Source: Sipunculus nudus
Taxonomy: Eukaryota > Annelida > Sipuncula > Golfingiida > Sipunculidae
Assembly (NCBI GenBank): GCA_026874595.1
Contig: CM049311.1
Coordinates: 74,586,953-74,650,952 of the forward strand
Reading direction: 5' to 3'
Length of the DNA: 64,000 nt
Shown here in pieces: positions 13,417-61,620 of this stretch. Position numbers and translations under genes: made by a program. The notes under the pieces are model-generated. The model made no database searches. It was given only the letters and a program-made list of their open reading frames with translations, and had not been told where the DNA came from. The first letter of the stretch is position 1; every line of letters starts with the position of its first letter.

Positions 13417-13611
13417 TACTTAATGACTCGGCAGCCAAACGGGTATTCTGATTGTGATGCCATCTTACGACTCTTACGAGGGTTGCAAGTACTAAAACAT
13501 TTCCGATAGGGCCCGGATGTAAAGTACAAAAGTGGTGGGGTGCACGGCGGGACACGCATAATTCAACAAAGACCCTTGTGTCACATAGACAGGGAAGCGT
13601 AATCCAGGCAA

Positions 13612-15292
<1,681 letters not shown>

Positions 15293-15338
<46 letters not shown>

Positions 15339-15363
15339 ATATATATATTGTTATATATATTGT

Positions 15364-15416
<53 letters not shown>
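15293..15416. repeat. (TA)n microsatellite
   Basis: Alternating TA with TATTGTTATA interruptions, directly abutting the LTR end. Confidence 0.9.
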
Positions 15417-15419
<3 letters not shown>

Positions 15420-16175
15420 TAAGGACATGATAGTCAAGTCTCGATAATACCTCGGAGATTCGCAGAGATACCCCGCAGGGTTAATACATGTACATGTATA
15501 TATATCAGCTTTCATCATCAACCAAAAGACCGTACACGTGTCACCAATTAACAGGACAAGGACGTTTCCTTGCAAAAATACCTCTTAGTTTTTTCCTGAC
15601 ATATATTTTAGGATATGATTGAACTGATATTTCACCAATATGCATAAAAATAAATTGAACGGCGAAAGAAGAAACTACCCTGTGTCCCGTTCCTCACCCG
15701 GGTTATATGTATTACAGATGTGACCCTCCCCCGATCCCACGTCACCAGACATATTGCCGACTTTCACTCATTCTCGGACAGCGTTTTGCACCTTTGTAAT
15801 GTAAGTCAGTACTTGTCTCTGTGCTCCATTGTGTGGACTCAGCGTCCCCTAAAAGCCAGGGAGGTAGCGGCTTTAATCAACTACTTTTCTGGTGAAGTAG
15901 GCGAGGGTAAAATACCGAGAACCGAAATTAAAGCATGCTTCGTAAAGCCATGCATGGAGGCGGGAACGGAAGTGGTCTATACTATATGGTCTCTACAGAA
16001 ATATTGTGTCTGTGCTCTATATATCAGCCACGAAGCTGTTCATTTATAATCTATTATAGTTCATCATTATCGACATCCCTACATGTTCTTCACCACAACG
16101 TTTATTTAAACATAAAGCTCCCTCCCTCATCTCTCTATCCATATATCTATACATATACTAGTGTGTATATCAATA
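15417..16175. other. Intergenic, no gene supported
   Basis: A 109-codon plus-strand frame at 15720-16049 has ordinary composition, but no domain, splice context or repeat evidence lets me call it a gene. Confidence 0.4.
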
Positions 16176-16177
16176 CA

Positions 16178-16213
<36 letters not shown>

Positions 16214-16273
16214 TATATATATATATATATATATTGTGTGAGTATATATATATATATAAATATATATATATAT

Positions 16274-16345
<72 letters not shown>
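16176..16345. repeat. Long (TA)n microsatellite
   Basis: About 170 bases of TA repeat with short interruptions. The long open frames across it on both strands are Tyr-Ile artefacts. Confidence 0.95.
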
Positions 16346-16346
<1 letters not shown>

Positions 16347-16900
16347 GTATTCCCAAGCGTGCTTGGTTATTTGAAAAACAACCAAAGAAAAAGAAAACGC
16401 TGAGACTACTGAGGGAAGGACTAAACAAGAACCATCTCCACCAGTGTTTACCAGCAGCAATCGTTCGCCATGGGGGTTGTTCAATATAAATACCAATCCC
16501 CGCGTATTAAGGAGGTGTGTGTATTGGTGATCTGAGACTCGGTAGCATGCAGTCATGTCCCGCACGGCCACTGTGGGGGCAGACAGGTAGGCGGTTATAA
16601 CAACGGCAGGCGGATGTTGAAGCAATTTCTTCATGGTCTGTATTCAGCATCGTGATGTGATGTAACCAAGGTCCCCTTCTTCATCAGATTATTTTGTCTT
16701 GTGCCACAATCTAAAGGATGTAAAACGTACACAGAAAATTGCTTGTGTGTATATAAATATATAAATATATATATGACTGAGGATGGAGAGTATGTGAGTG
16801 ATTAATCCACCTCCAATGCTGTAGAAATTTTCTGAAAATTAAGGCTGGACACGTAACGGTGTATTCTTGTGTTACTTTTTATATTAAGTGTCAAAACATG
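16346..16900. other. Intergenic, no gene seen
   Basis: Moderately GC-rich at 16350-16680, otherwise unremarkable. Confidence 0.4.
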
Positions 16901-17444
16901 CTGTGGCGGATCCAGAAATTCGAGAACAGGGGGGGGGGGGGGGACGCTAATATTTGGTTGGTGGCTGATGGTTATCATTAAATCTAGGTTCTTAAAATTT
17001 TGTTGTGTAAATTAACAAATGGGGAGGAAATTTTTTGTTGGGAATTTTTTTTTAATATGTGATGTAAAGAGGATATTTTTAGGCACCTGTCACATAATGT
17101 ATGAGGTCTTGTTCCTTAACTATATATTATTCTCTTAAAAAAATTTGCGAATGCAATTTGGGGGGTGGAGGTTCCTCGGTGTAATGACCAAGCGGAGGGT
17201 AATAACAGAAAGACTCCTTATAAGAATATTTGGATGCTATCATAATATTAAGTATTTCACATAGCTGTTCATCCTCATCTTATGAAATGGAGATTAATAC
17301 ATTGGATAATTTAATAATCTAATTACTAAGGAACAAAAAGGAAATCTGAAAATGAAGAACGAATGAATGGGAAGAGAAAGAGATAGAATTAAAAGATGTT
17401 TCAGCTAACTGGGGGAGAGGGGACCCCCTCTGAATCCGTCACTC
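16901..17444. mobile_element. hAT-like non-autonomous element
   Basis: The left end CTGTGGCGGATCCAG and the right end CTGAATCCGTCACTC form an imperfect terminal inverted repeat, and G-rich (16929-16943) and GGGGACCCCC tracts lie just inside the ends. GTGGCGGATCCAG termini followed by G-runs are typical of hAT-type families in animals. The 544-bp copy encodes no transposase. A clean 8-bp target duplication is not visible. Confidence 0.6.
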
Positions 17445-18177
17445 CATGATATGTATTTTCTCCTTCCTAGAAATTTAGGTCGAAAGAGAAGCTTTTCGTC
17501 AACAAAGTAATGCACATTGAGCCATCAAAGATATATATATATATGTGTGTAATGTGTATGTGTATGTATGTATGTAGGCCTATGTATGTAGGTAGGTAGG
17601 TATGTATATACGTATGTAACACAGGTGACGTCTTCATTGCTTCAGAAGTTAATCCGGTACATAGCACAAGTGCGTATATATACAGACATGTTTCACGATC
17701 AGACGATAAAAAACCGTTTGAATTGAGTTTTCTCGTATTGAACGTTATTAAATAAATATCCTCAATTTGTAATCAGCTCACTGCAGGGATATGAATACCT
17801 ATTAAGAACGAGTCTTTTCCCGAGAATACGGATACAGACTTCCTATCAAACAATTAATTGAATAGTTACCAAACGCAAGGACTTGGCCTGCTTTTGAACC
17901 ATGTTTTTATCTTAGGATCTCACAGGGGAAAAAAAGAAACAAAAACTGAAATATGTCTACCGCAAATGACCGCAAATATTTTATCGTAAGTACCCCAGGG
18001 GTCACTCGGTGCGTTTGATGTAAACATCCATGGAGAGGTCTTTCCTTGTGTGAATTTATTGCACTGACTACACGTGAGTCATCTCGTGGTGCATCTATAG
18101 GAAGAGGTTTAAGGAGATAAATATCTCCCTTAGGAGAGGATTTACCTATTGAATACAGTGTTTTTTTAAATTTCTTA
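17445..18177. other. Intergenic, no gene seen
   Basis: Contains a short (GTAT)n/(GTAG)n tract near 17550-17612. No coding signal. Confidence 0.45.
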
Positions 18178-18290
18178 GGGTATAGCCCCTCCTCGTCCCA
18201 GGTTGTAAGTTTGCTCTCACGGGTATTAGTCCATTTGTGTTAACTGCAAACCCCTCCCTTTCCAAAATCTTGGATCCGCCCCTGGTCAAT
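18178..18290 (-). mobile_element. hAT-like transposon end fragment
   Basis: Read on the minus strand this begins CCAGGGGCGGATCCAAG and continues ATTTTGGAAAGGGAGGGG, matching the terminal motif family seen at 16901 and 59970-60045. The other end is absent, so it is a truncated copy. Confidence 0.5.
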
Positions 18291-19153
<863 letters not shown>

Positions 19154-19877
19154 AGGAACGGATGCAATTTAATTTAATTGTATGCCACAACTGAGAAATC
19201 GACCAAGACATACATAAATGTATCCATCAAGGAAGATAAGATCACTTGAGATAAGATTTGGTATCATGAACTATGAGAATTTACCCGGGCAGGATGCTGA
19301 TATCGGATTAATATGATAATGCTGGTTTGATCACGTGGTGTTCAGTGATACCCGGGCACTTCCCTTTGACGTTAAAGCTAGGATAGCCCTGGAGAACAGA
19401 AGTCATTGGCATCATAACACACACGCACACACACATAAATGCAAAACAAAAAAAATATTAAAATCAAAATCATCAAATCACGTTGTACGTGTTGAAGGGC
19501 GCTATTTCCTCTCGCAATATGTGTGTATAGAGCCAATGTTTAATAACCAAATGGACATTCATTTTATAAGAAAAATGTATGTGTCTGTGTGTCTGAGGGT
19601 GGCATAACATGTTAAATATCCCCTGGATGAAAAGCAGGAGGGGGATGGGGACATACCCTCTCGTACTTTACCAAATTGCGCCCAGGTATGTGTTGCGACC
19701 TAAGAAAGTGTCTCCGCATACACACCGTTTGATCTGTCTATTCCATAAAATGCAACATTTCCTGATGAGTGCATGGCTTGCATTTTGTATATATATTTCA
19801 TGCCCATGTTATACATATTAACAAGTGATGGTTAGGGTTTGTGGGCTTCAAAAGCTGCGGCCCACAATGCACCTGGT

Positions 19878-20234
19878 CTTGTATATATACGCAAGCAGCG
19901 TTGGTAGTGAACAGGGAAATGTAGTCCGTTCAAATATTTTTTTAGAAGAATATATTGTTTCAAAGCAAATAACATAGTAATAATTTATAAGCATGCGTTG
20001 TGAAATTTACACAGAAGATATGTCCTTGAAAGGAAACAATTTTTTTTATTTAAAAGTTTGACGCAAGTACGTTGTCCCGGCCGTCTCATTGTGCCTAACA
20101 GGAAAAAGTTTTTAATAAGTCCTTACCACAGATACACGTTTGTTATTTACCTTGAAACAATATATTCTTCTCAAAAATATTTGAAAGGACTACATTTCCC
20201 TGTTCACTACCAACGCTGTTTGTGTATATATAAG
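19878..20234. mobile_element. Foldback element with about 95-bp arms
   Basis: The arm at 19878-19974 (containing CAGCGTTGGTAGTGAACAGG and TAGAAGAATATATTGTTTCA) is the near-perfect reverse complement of 20140-20234. The spacer is about 165 bases. At about 357 bp with long arms and no frame it resembles a foldback MITE. Flanking target duplications are not evident. Confidence 0.75.
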
Positions 20235-22067
20235 ATTTTTTATCAAGTTTTGAGAACAGTGGCTTTTTAATGCCGTCTGTTTAATTTTTAATAAATCTTT
20301 AGACAGAACTTAGATAACTTGTACAAGATTATTTCTTTCCAAAAACACTGAAAGTTTAAGACAAATTCTATTTCTCATTCACTTCTACATGACCGGCGGT
20401 TTAATTAGTATCTTCCACATGACAGGAAGTTTAGAATTGTTTCCATTTGCATTAAAAGGATTACATAGCATGTTTGAATAAACAGTTTACAAAAGTTTTT
20501 AAATTAGTCATGTAAAAGCAAACTTTTTACAAAGCCGTGAAATAAATTTGTATTAATATATTTAATGAAATTGTAAAATAAACGCAAAATGCTTATTAAA
20601 TAGTGGGGCGCGAAAAAAATTCTGTAGGATCCATAAATTTTCTGCCCTGCCGACCCTTATGTCTGGAGGAAACTCTTTTAATTTCAGGCCTTGCATAAGT
20701 GTCGAAGACTGTCTAATGTATCATTATATAACCATTGCTATATGTGGGTTATGGGTATATAACTTTGTTAGTTTCATTTATCCTTTAATTTCAACACTTC
20801 TATTCAAATTAAAATATGTATTTTATGTAGGCTATTACAATGTACCAGGTTTTTTTTTCAGCGTAAGTGCCTACTATGTTAAAACTATGTTAAAAAAAAT
20901 CAAAACAGCAATGTAATTCACACTATAAAGCTATTCTACCATGAGCTCATTATACCATGAGCATTGATTTTATTAGTCCCCCGCAGTATATGAGGAGGGA
21001 GGACCTTTAAAATGGTCCGCGTCTGTCCGTCGTACCGTTCTTCTGTTGTGCCGTCGGGCCGTCCGTACGCATGCACTATCACTGATGCCACACTTTCCTA
21101 GTTAAACATACGGCGGGGAACTATTTGTACCTCTAGGTCCTTGTTTCTATTTAAAATCCTATTGATGAGAATTTTAAAAGTGTTAATATTTAATTTGTTT
21201 GATCTGATACATGACCATACATCCAATTCAGCATAGACTTGTTCAGTTTTACAAATATGTATTTCAATACTTCCACCGCGACATATTTTCTTGGGGCTAT
21301 GAAACCGATTTATCTTAAATAAAAATTACAATAGTAAAGGCTCAGTAGTAAAGATTCCCCCTAATATTTGCAAGTCATATATATTGCTTCAACTGTGCTA
21401 TAATACGTTTCTTCATGTTTAATAACTAATAAAACCAGGAACAAGATTGCATGAAATAAGAGCTTTACAATTTAATATTTATCAAATTTACACATCCTCC
21501 AACTTTCAAAAGATCCCATGCCCTTCGGTCGAACTTATTTCGTCCCCTCCCCATTAAAGTGAAGGTAACATATACATAACATTGCTGATATTTTCCATAG
21601 TTTCACACCTACTGAATGTAGTTACTTAATTATTGTGGAGGATTCGTGGTTTTGTCTTTTACACTATACAATAATTATTGTTATTTTTTTGGGAAGTAGG
21701 GTTGCATTGTGTTATTTCAAGATTAATCAGAATGTTATACCCTGGCTAGGCTGAGTTGGGCAGCACGTATAGTTGTGCGGAATATAAACACTGCTAACTA
21801 TTATGCAGTAAATACAATAGTTTGATTCTGTAACTGCAGTTACGTTATATCGTACAAAATGTAGAGCAAATTAAATATGGCTAAATTTACCTGAATGTCC
21901 AACAACTTCAATGAATATCCAGAGACAACCATTTTATCAAGTGCACGATTTAGAAGTGAATAATTATTTGAACATAAGGAAAAGTATAGTCATATATAGT
22001 TTAAGTCATATAGTCATGTTGTATGTATTTTCTATAAACAAAACCCTATAATTCCTCCTGATATACT
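20235..22067. other. Intergenic, no gene supported
   Basis: AT-rich. A segment at 20970-21080 starting ATTAGTCCCCCGCAGTATAT followed by CTGTCCGTCGTACCGTTCTT resembles the start of dispersed repeats of the tgTCCGTC type found later in the window, but no end could be defined. Confidence 0.4.
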
Positions 22068-22515
22068 GGCTTCTGTGGCCCAGGGTGGAGCACAGGACTC
22101 AAAACCGGGAGATCGTGAGTTCAAATCTCAGCCATAGGCGATGAGATTTTTCACGGTCGATCCCAGGATGAGCGCTCTGCGAGCTTAATGGGCCGTGCCA
22201 AACGGTCGTGTTTCACTCACAAACGGAAGCGCCTTTCTGGGGTTCCTCGGTGGTATGACCTTACAATGGGGACGATTACGCACCCGCAGGTGCAGTAGTC
22301 ACCGGGCCTGGCTGACGCCAGGATATAGAATGAGAGGAGGCGTGTGATACTACCCTATCACCTTGGTCTAGTTCAAAACCGGACTGGAATTCTGCAGATG
22401 TACATATACGTAGTTAAGTTAAATTAGCATTTAAAATTGAAAGCGCCGGTTACCTCCAAGAACCCCCCCCCCCTTCTCTCTCTCTCAAAAAAAAAAAAAA
22501 GAAAACAAAGAAAAA
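22068..22515 (+). mobile_element. tRNA-headed SINE, copy 2
   Basis: Same architecture as 1817-2227: the tRNA-like head GGCTTCTGTGGCCC..., a decayed B box AGTTCAAATCT near 22118-22128, then the shared body (GGCGATGAGATTTTTCACGG, GATGAGCGCTCTGC, GCAGGTGCAGTAG, GGAATTCTGCAGAT) and a C/T-rich stretch followed by an A-run ending near 22515. It has extra bases in the middle compared with copy 1 (an insertion around 22236-22256, including a CCTCGGTGGTATGACC stretch). Confidence 0.8.
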
Positions 22516-23346
22516 ATCTGATATTGTATTTTCAGTAACTTAACTATTTGCAGCAACTATTATTTTTTCCTTGTCTATCACACAACAAGCTTTGAAAGGA
22601 AAGCTGAAACCACATGACCTTTAATATAATTGATTAGATAATAAACGACGGCTTTTTTTTATTTTCTTACAAAAGAACCCCACAAATAATGATAAGGTTA
22701 AATGGCATATTTTATATATTACACAGGTCTTTAATAAACGTATATAATAAAAGCGGCTTTATGTTTTTTTGCAAAATTAGGCCTACCCCCTAAAATGTTT
22801 CGACCAACTGTGGCTTCATTCACAAGGCCAGTATATATAGGGAAGCTTAATTTTGTGTGCTCTGTTACATGCATCTATATATAATCGCCTAGTTCCTGGA
22901 AAGGAGTTGAGTAATTTTAATTGGCTATTCTCCACCTTTCCGTCGGGTCAGTTAATAATTAGCCCAATTGGCCAAGCTTGACCAGTATTTTATGTTTCCT
23001 CGATCAGTGGCCGTTGTATTATATAGGCCTATATAACGTCACCTAACTAATAACTTTCATTCATTTACATTCCAAAAACGGAAAGGAAAAAAAATCGATT
23101 TTCAAACTGGCACTTCGTCTTTCATTCCTACAACAAATCGTGGCCCTGCCCTTGTATATCGTTCACATGTCAATCACTAATTAAACCCGTCTTCAAGCTT
23201 CACTCTCACGCTCAAGTTCTGGATGTACGGTACCGTTCAAATGCTTACTCACTATGCTCTACACGGGGCAATGTTTATCGTCTGGTCAAATGAGGTCGGC
23301 ATGCAAATGAGCAGGGGAACAGACAGCGCCACTGGCGGAGATCGAG
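22516..23346 (+). promoter_or_regulatory. 5' flank of MFSD9, probable promoter region
   Basis: This segment lies directly upstream of the first coding exon. It includes an ATTGGCC (CCAAT-type) motif near 22967 and a TATATAGG...TATATAACGTCAC stretch near 23021-23041 with a CRE-like half site. The transcription start cannot be fixed, and a 5' non-coding exon further upstream is possible. An in-frame TGA at 23308-23310 lies 12 codons before the chosen ATG. Confidence 0.3.
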
Positions 23347-55782
<32,436 letters not shown>

Positions 55783-56320
55783 AGAAAATGACAGGTTAAT
55801 TGTGGGTTGCCACGGATAACGGGTCATATAAAATTTATCATTACTTATCCTTGTAGCTCTACTGAGGCATGGAGGGAAATGGGTCAGAAAACTTAATGGT
55901 AAGAAAATGCAAAAAGGTATGGCTTTAGTAGGTTTAGACACGGGCCTGGGACGGTGTATGCTTTGGTTATTGAAAAATGGATTATTGGGAAGCATCAGGA
56001 TATTCTCACTTGAAGAAAGTGTACTTCCTTTAAATTTCAGGCATATGTATATAAAGCACATTTATATTGTGAAATTAAGAGACACTACATATTATTCACA
56101 CAAATGAACAAATTTCAGTCTTTCAGGGTAAATTTTCATGTTACTTATCTTCAAATAATGTTTTGTTTCATATACACAGATGCAGAACCCGGGGGTGGGG
56201 GGGGGGGTGGGGGGGAGGTCAGGACCCCCCCCCCTTTTTTTTTCATCAACACCAACCCTTTTTTTTAAGTATTTCAGGCAGAATTTTGTGGCCTTGACCC
56301 CCCATTCCCTGGACCAGTAG
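55783..56320 (+). other. MFSD9 3' untranslated region, end not defined
   Basis: Directly after the stop codon. I see no convincing AATAAA in the first 500 bases. A G-rich and C-rich low-complexity stretch lies at 56189-56240. The nearest good AATAAA that I noted further on is at 60370-60375, which would imply a 4.6-kb 3' UTR full of repeats; this is not established. Confidence 0.35.
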
Positions 56321-56327
56321 ACCTTTT

Positions 56328-57366
56328 TAGCGAACCTGTGAGCTTATGCGATGGTGTGGGTCGTCCGTCATCTGTACGTTAACCCATACTATCTTGAAAA
56401 CGGCAAGAGGTAGCATCATGAAATTTTATGCAAAAAATTAGTCATCTAAAAAACTATATCGGATATTGCTTATTTTTTGGCTAACTGCATTTTCTTAGAT
56501 TTTATAGGGAAAAAGCTAAAAAAGCTTTCAAATGCTTCTTCTCCGAAACTGTTCAGCCAAATTGTCCAATATTTCACAGAAATGATTCCTGGAATAATCT
56601 TTCTCAAGTTTGTTCGAATGGTTTAAGTTCGGTGATTTTTGGCCGAGTTACAGGAAGTTGAACTTAGTCATCTGTCCATAAAAGCATACTAAAATTACAA
56701 TCTCAGAAACGGCTTGAGCTATCATCACCAAATTTTATGTCAATGTTGTTCATATGAGACATATCTGAAATTGAGGTATTGGTGGTGCCAACTGCATCGT
56801 TTTTTTTTGTATGGGGGTCATCAGTGCCCATATCATACTGACGGCTACAAAAACTTCTTCTCTGAAACCATATGGCCAAATAGTTTAATATCGCACAGAA
56901 ATGATCCAAGGGTAGTGCTTTCTGAAGTTTGTTCAAATGGTCTCAGTTCAGTGACTTTTGGCTGAGTTATGGGAAGCTGAATTTAGTCATATGCTGTAAC
57001 AGCCCATTTTAGCACAGTGGTTACAAAGATCTTCTCCTCAAAAACCACAGGGCCAAATTCTTAAATCTCACACATTAACTATCCTTAGATGTTGATAATT
57101 CAAGTTTGTTCAAATGGTTTTGGTTCAGTGATTTTCGGCTGAGTTATGGGAAGCTTAAATTAGCCATATGAGTTATAAACCTGTAAAATTTTTTTTGACT
57201 GACCCTACTGAGGCCAATTTGTTTAATATTTTACAAGAATAATCCCATGAATAATTCTTATAATAATTGTCTTTTATGGTTCCAAAGAATGAATTTTGGC
57301 TGAATTATAAAGATTCAATTGAGTCATTTTTCCATATATGTTAGCTGTGTGACGCAGATACATCTA
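56328..57366 (+). mobile_element. Dispersed repeat, AGCGAACCTGTGAGC family, copy 1
   Basis: It starts TTTTTAGCGAACCTGTGAGC, then TTATGCGATGGTGTGG, and contains three diverged internal units (TTCTTCTCYGAAAC, CAAATTG, CAAGTTTGTTCAAATGG, TTTTGGCTGAGTTATGGGAA) at about 56530, 56850 and 57030. A possible end is ACGCAGATACATCTAG at 57351-57366, close to the ACATCTAG end of the element at 35555-36789. No 3' inverted copy of the start motif was found, so its class is uncertain. Confidence 0.5.
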
Positions 57367-57674
57367 GACTGGCACCAGTTTATCAGCATTTATTTCATCA
57401 TGCCTCTAGACATTTAGATTTCAGGTTATCTATGGTTAATATTGACAAGAATGTTTTTTAAAAGCTTGTAAAAAATGTAGATTTATGACTTTTAGATATT
57501 CCTTATGCCAGGCAATGTCTACAATCACAGGTATACAGCTCTCTGTGGGTATATAAAGACGGCTGTACATGGATTATAAATAATTTGTATCCATAGTCAA
57601 ATTAATTCAAGATTTTGCCATCAGTGAGATGTATCTGTATTACAATTTTGCATTCAATATGCATCTGTATTAAT

Positions 57675-58640
57675 TTTTTAGTGAACCTGTGAGCTAATGC
57701 GATGGTGTGGCGGCGTTTGTCTTCTGTACGTTAACCCATACTATTTTGAAAATGATTGGAGCTAGCATCATGAAATTTAATGCAAAAAATTAGCCATCTG
57801 AAAATTTTCTTAAATTTCATAGAGAAAAAGCTAAAAAAACCTTTAAAAATCTTCTCCTCTGAAACACTCAAGCCAAATTGTTCAATATTTCACAGACATA
57901 AATTTTTATACAATCTCCCTCAATTTTGTTCCAATGGTTCAAGTTAGTGAATTTTGGCCAAGTTACAGGAAGTTGAACTTAGTCATCTGTCCAAAAAAGC
58001 ATACTAAAATGACAGTGTCAGAAACGGCCAGAGCTATCATCGCCAAATTTTTTGCCAGTGTTGGTCACATGAGTCATATATGAAATTCAGGTATTGGTGA
58101 ATCGACCTTTTTTGTACTGAGGTCATTGGTCATCTGTACATTAATCCATAATTTTTCAGGAATAGCTGGAGCTACCATTCCCAGATTTTATGCAGTAATC
58201 TGTCACATATCAAATTTTGTGGGATTCAGCTTATTTTTTTTGCTATCTGCATTTACTTAGATTTTATAGGGAAAAAGCTGAAAAACTTTTAAAAGTCTTC
58301 TTGTAGACGGTCCAGCCAAATTGTTCAATATTTTACATAAATGATCCCAGAGGCAAGCCCTCTCAAGTTTGTTCAAATGGTTTGCATTTGATGAATTTTA
58401 GTGGAGTTACACAAATTTGAACAGTCATTTGGCCAAGTAATCATACTGACATAGTACTCTCAGAAATGACAGAAGCTAGCATTACCAGGTATTGTGCAAA
58501 TGTTGGTCACATGACTCATATTTGAAGTTGCAGATTTTGTGGTGCCACCCACATTGACCTGTTTTTTATGGGAAAAAAAACTCATAATTTTAGCCTCTTT
58601 CAGCTTAATGATGAAACTGTCAAGTTGAATTGTTCAATTT
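57675..58640 (+). mobile_element. AGCGAACCTGTGAGC family, copy 2
   Basis: It starts TTTTAGTGAACCTGTGAGC and follows the same order as the copy at 56328 (GTTAACCCATACTATTTTGA, AAATTAGCCATCTGAAAA, CTTCTCCTCTGAAACACTC). At least two further internal rounds follow to about 58640. The 3' end is not defined. Confidence 0.5.
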
Positions 58641-59089
58641 TTCAAAAGAATTATCTTAGGACATGGTTCTTTCAATCATATCAGAATATACTGAGTTTGT
58701 TGATTTTTGGTTGAGTTGTGAAAAGCTTAAGTTGGTCTTATGGCCATTATTATGTCTTTTTCAAACTGAGGACTGCAATAGTGTTCTTCTACAAGATTAT
58801 TATTTCAATTATATCTTCTGTAACATTGCACAGAATTTTTCTTAGATGGCCTTTGTTCAAGTTTACTAGAATGATTTTTGGCAGAACTATTGGACCTTTA
58901 ACAGTGAAAGTATTGCATCTTTTATTATTCTAGATATTTTGATTAAAAGTTTATGAATATGTCGGCTTGAAAAAAAGAATTTTAGCCAAAGTCTTTCAGT
59001 ATGTGTAAACAGATATACCAACAGGCCAAGATTGAATCTGTATCTCTAAATAGGTTGAGAAACTGCCAACTGTTTTAGATTTGGGAACA

Positions 59090-59620
59090 GATCAAGAGTT
59101 CATTCAGTGCAGCCAGATATAGGTCAAGAGTTCAGTCAGTGCAGCCAAGCACATGGCATGTGATCACCTCATGGGTGACATGTGAACACCTCATGAGCAC
59201 CATGTGATCACTTCATGGGTGTCATGCCCCTCCGGGCAGGGCCCCTGCATGAGCTTATGCAATTGTGTGGCTACTATTTCAGATTTGGCAACAGGCTAGA
59301 GGTCAGTCTGGATCTATTTATAGCTTTGGCAGACTGCTAACTGTATCAGATTACGCAACAGGTCAAGAGTTTACTCAGTGCAGCCAGGTATGGGTCAGGA
59401 GTTTACTCAGTGCAGTAGCTGCATTCTATTTATAGCTTTGGCAGACTGCCAACTGTGTCAGATTATGCAACAGGTCAAGAGTTCACTCAGTGCAGCCAGG
59501 TACAGGTCAAAAGTTCACTCAGTCTAGCCAGGTGCAGGTCATGAGTTCACTCAGTGCAGTAGCCTGAGCAAGCAATTTGTCACAGTTCACTCGGGGCAAC
59601 AGCCTTTCTCACCTAAGCCT
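59090..59620 (+). repeat. Degenerate tandem repeat
   Basis: Short units with CAGTGCAGCCAGGTACAGG and TCAAGAGTTCACTCAGTGC recur at 59100-59150 and 59360-59570. Between them are CATGTGATCACCTCATGGG-type repeats (59150-59220). Confidence 0.7.
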
Positions 59621-59969
59621 GGTCAGCCCCATGCATCAGACTCAAGGTAAGTTTGATGTATTGGCCTAATATTTTGACCTGTCTATGTGTCTTTCTCACT
59701 CACAAGACAGGTGTCGCCACCTACCATGACATTTGCACAGTGTGTGTCCCTGCATTTTTCTCAGGAGGGGTTTGATATATCAGTCTGAAATTGGGCACAT
59801 GTATATATCTCTGATAGACTCATTGTATACAAGACTGGTGATGTTTGTGTAATTGTTTCTTATTCAAAATTAGTACTTGCATTGTTCATATACATGAAAA
59901 GTAATGGTCCAGCATTGAAGCATTATACATTGTGTATTTCCCAATGCACAGGTTCGCATTAGGCCTGTA

Positions 59970-60045
59970 GGCTTTGTTTAGGGTTTTCATTAGTCCTCCT
60001 GGATTGGAACCCCCTTTCCTAAATCCTGGATCTGCCTCTGTTTCA
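59970..60045 (-). mobile_element. hAT-like transposon end fragment
   Basis: On the minus strand: CAGAGGCAGATCCAGGATTT, AGGAAAGGGGGTTCCAATCC, AGGAGGACTAATGAAAACCC. It resembles 8340-8510 and 18178-18290. The frame through it (reading ADPGFRKGG) is a by-product of the terminal sequence. Confidence 0.5.
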
Positions 60046-61229
60046 AGAAGAGACATAGCAATGCTCACGCAGCTAGTGACAGTGTCATGGCGTAATGATT
60101 TGTGTAATCATTCCAATCTGCTGTTAATATCCTTGCGTGCACATGCTTGTTTTTTGGAGAGTTACATACCTATAGCCCAGTCCTGCTGGAAGGATTCTTG
60201 TATTCTAAGGACATAATCTGTTGTAGGGCAGAGTGAACTTAATTATGATCTGTCTAGACTTGTCACAATTTAATATATCATCAAGATTTTGTAGAATTTA
60301 AGATACTGTGCCAATTTTATCAGTATTGTTTATATACCCATTAAAATATACATTTGATATTAAATTTTCAATAAAGTGCGCTGTAACCGTGACTTTGTGT
60401 TAACTATTCTTTATATGTTTTAGTCATCTCAAAATTAATATAATAATTTTGTGGACATCTGCTGAAGTTGAGCAACATTTGCTGAAGTTGCCTACTTTAG
60501 TTTGGATTGCAGTTTTAAGATCTTTTGAATAACATTTTCTAAATTTTTATTTAAAGACAGTTGCATTTTTTTTCCAATTATAACAATTTTGACATTTTAG
60601 GCAGAAAACTAAAGTTTGTTTTAACCTCTTTTATAGCAAGAATTTCTGGGTTCCACAATTACAAACAAATAAAATTTTATTTGAAGTATGATAGGTTGAA
60701 TAACTGTTGGTCTTTAAAAAAAGTTTTTTTTTACCGAATATGAAACTTTTAAAAATAATTTGATGCTCAGAGCACAGTGTGTGGAGTACTTAAAGCTGCA
60801 TGGAGTACTGTAAATAAATGAGCTTGGGAATATAGATGCTTTTTGGTTCTGAAGTATAGACAGCATTGTTAAGGACCATGATGGATAAATGACCATGTAA
60901 CCAATACAGTGAGAGAAGACAAAACTCTCCAGTTATAGTTATTGGAGCAGCCTTGATTTTGCAGGGGTATGCACTGGAATGAAATATAATGGTGAAAAAA
61001 TAAAATTATCAAGACTTGGACAATAGTTTCATACAAAGATTTATTGACTGATATCTTGTAAAAGCTATTGAAATGTACATATATACATTCAAATGCAGCG
61101 TCACTATTTACAAAGCATGAGTTATAGAATGTTGTTCAATAGGTACAAATAAATGGCAGTGTCTCTTGTCTAACTGCAAACAGTAATCACAGAATCATAA
61201 CCCCATAATGAAGCTCCAGTTCAGATGTA
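60046..61229. other. Intergenic or 3' flank, no gene seen
   Basis: AT-rich. A plus-strand AATAAA lies at 60370-60375 and a minus-strand AATAAA (complement, TTTATT) near 61041. Either could be a poly(A) signal, but there is no supporting gene end. Confidence 0.35.
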
Positions 61230-61620
61230 ACATGTAACATTACTGTCCACACCTAGATAACAATGTGTGACAATTTTACACCTGTGTTATAACATGTGAC
61301 ATTAACTATACACCTGTGTAATGACATATGACATTAACTATACATCTGTGTTGTAAAATATAACATTAACTATACACATGTGTAATGAGTTTAACCTTAT
61401 ACCTGTGTAATGACATACAACATCAAATATACACCTGTCCAAAGACAAATGACATTAACTATACACTTGTGTGACATGATGTAAACTATACACTTGTGTC
61501 AAAACTGTAACATTAATGATGTATACCTCTATGGAACCTGGGAATTGTTTCACATTAACTGCATACATTTGTATTACATTACATCAACTACATATCAAGA
61601 TAACAGTCGGTGACATGAAC
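61230..61620 (+). repeat. 32-bp minisatellite, degenerate
   Basis: The motif ACATTAACTATACACCTG recurs at 61299, 61331 and 61363 with a strict 32-base spacing, then in decayed form to about 61620. Units carry TGTGTAATGACATATG. Confidence 0.8.

Noticed and set aside
16170-16634. Open frames of 154 and 184 codons on both strands
   Set aside because: They consist largely of Tyr-Ile repeats from a (TA)n tract.
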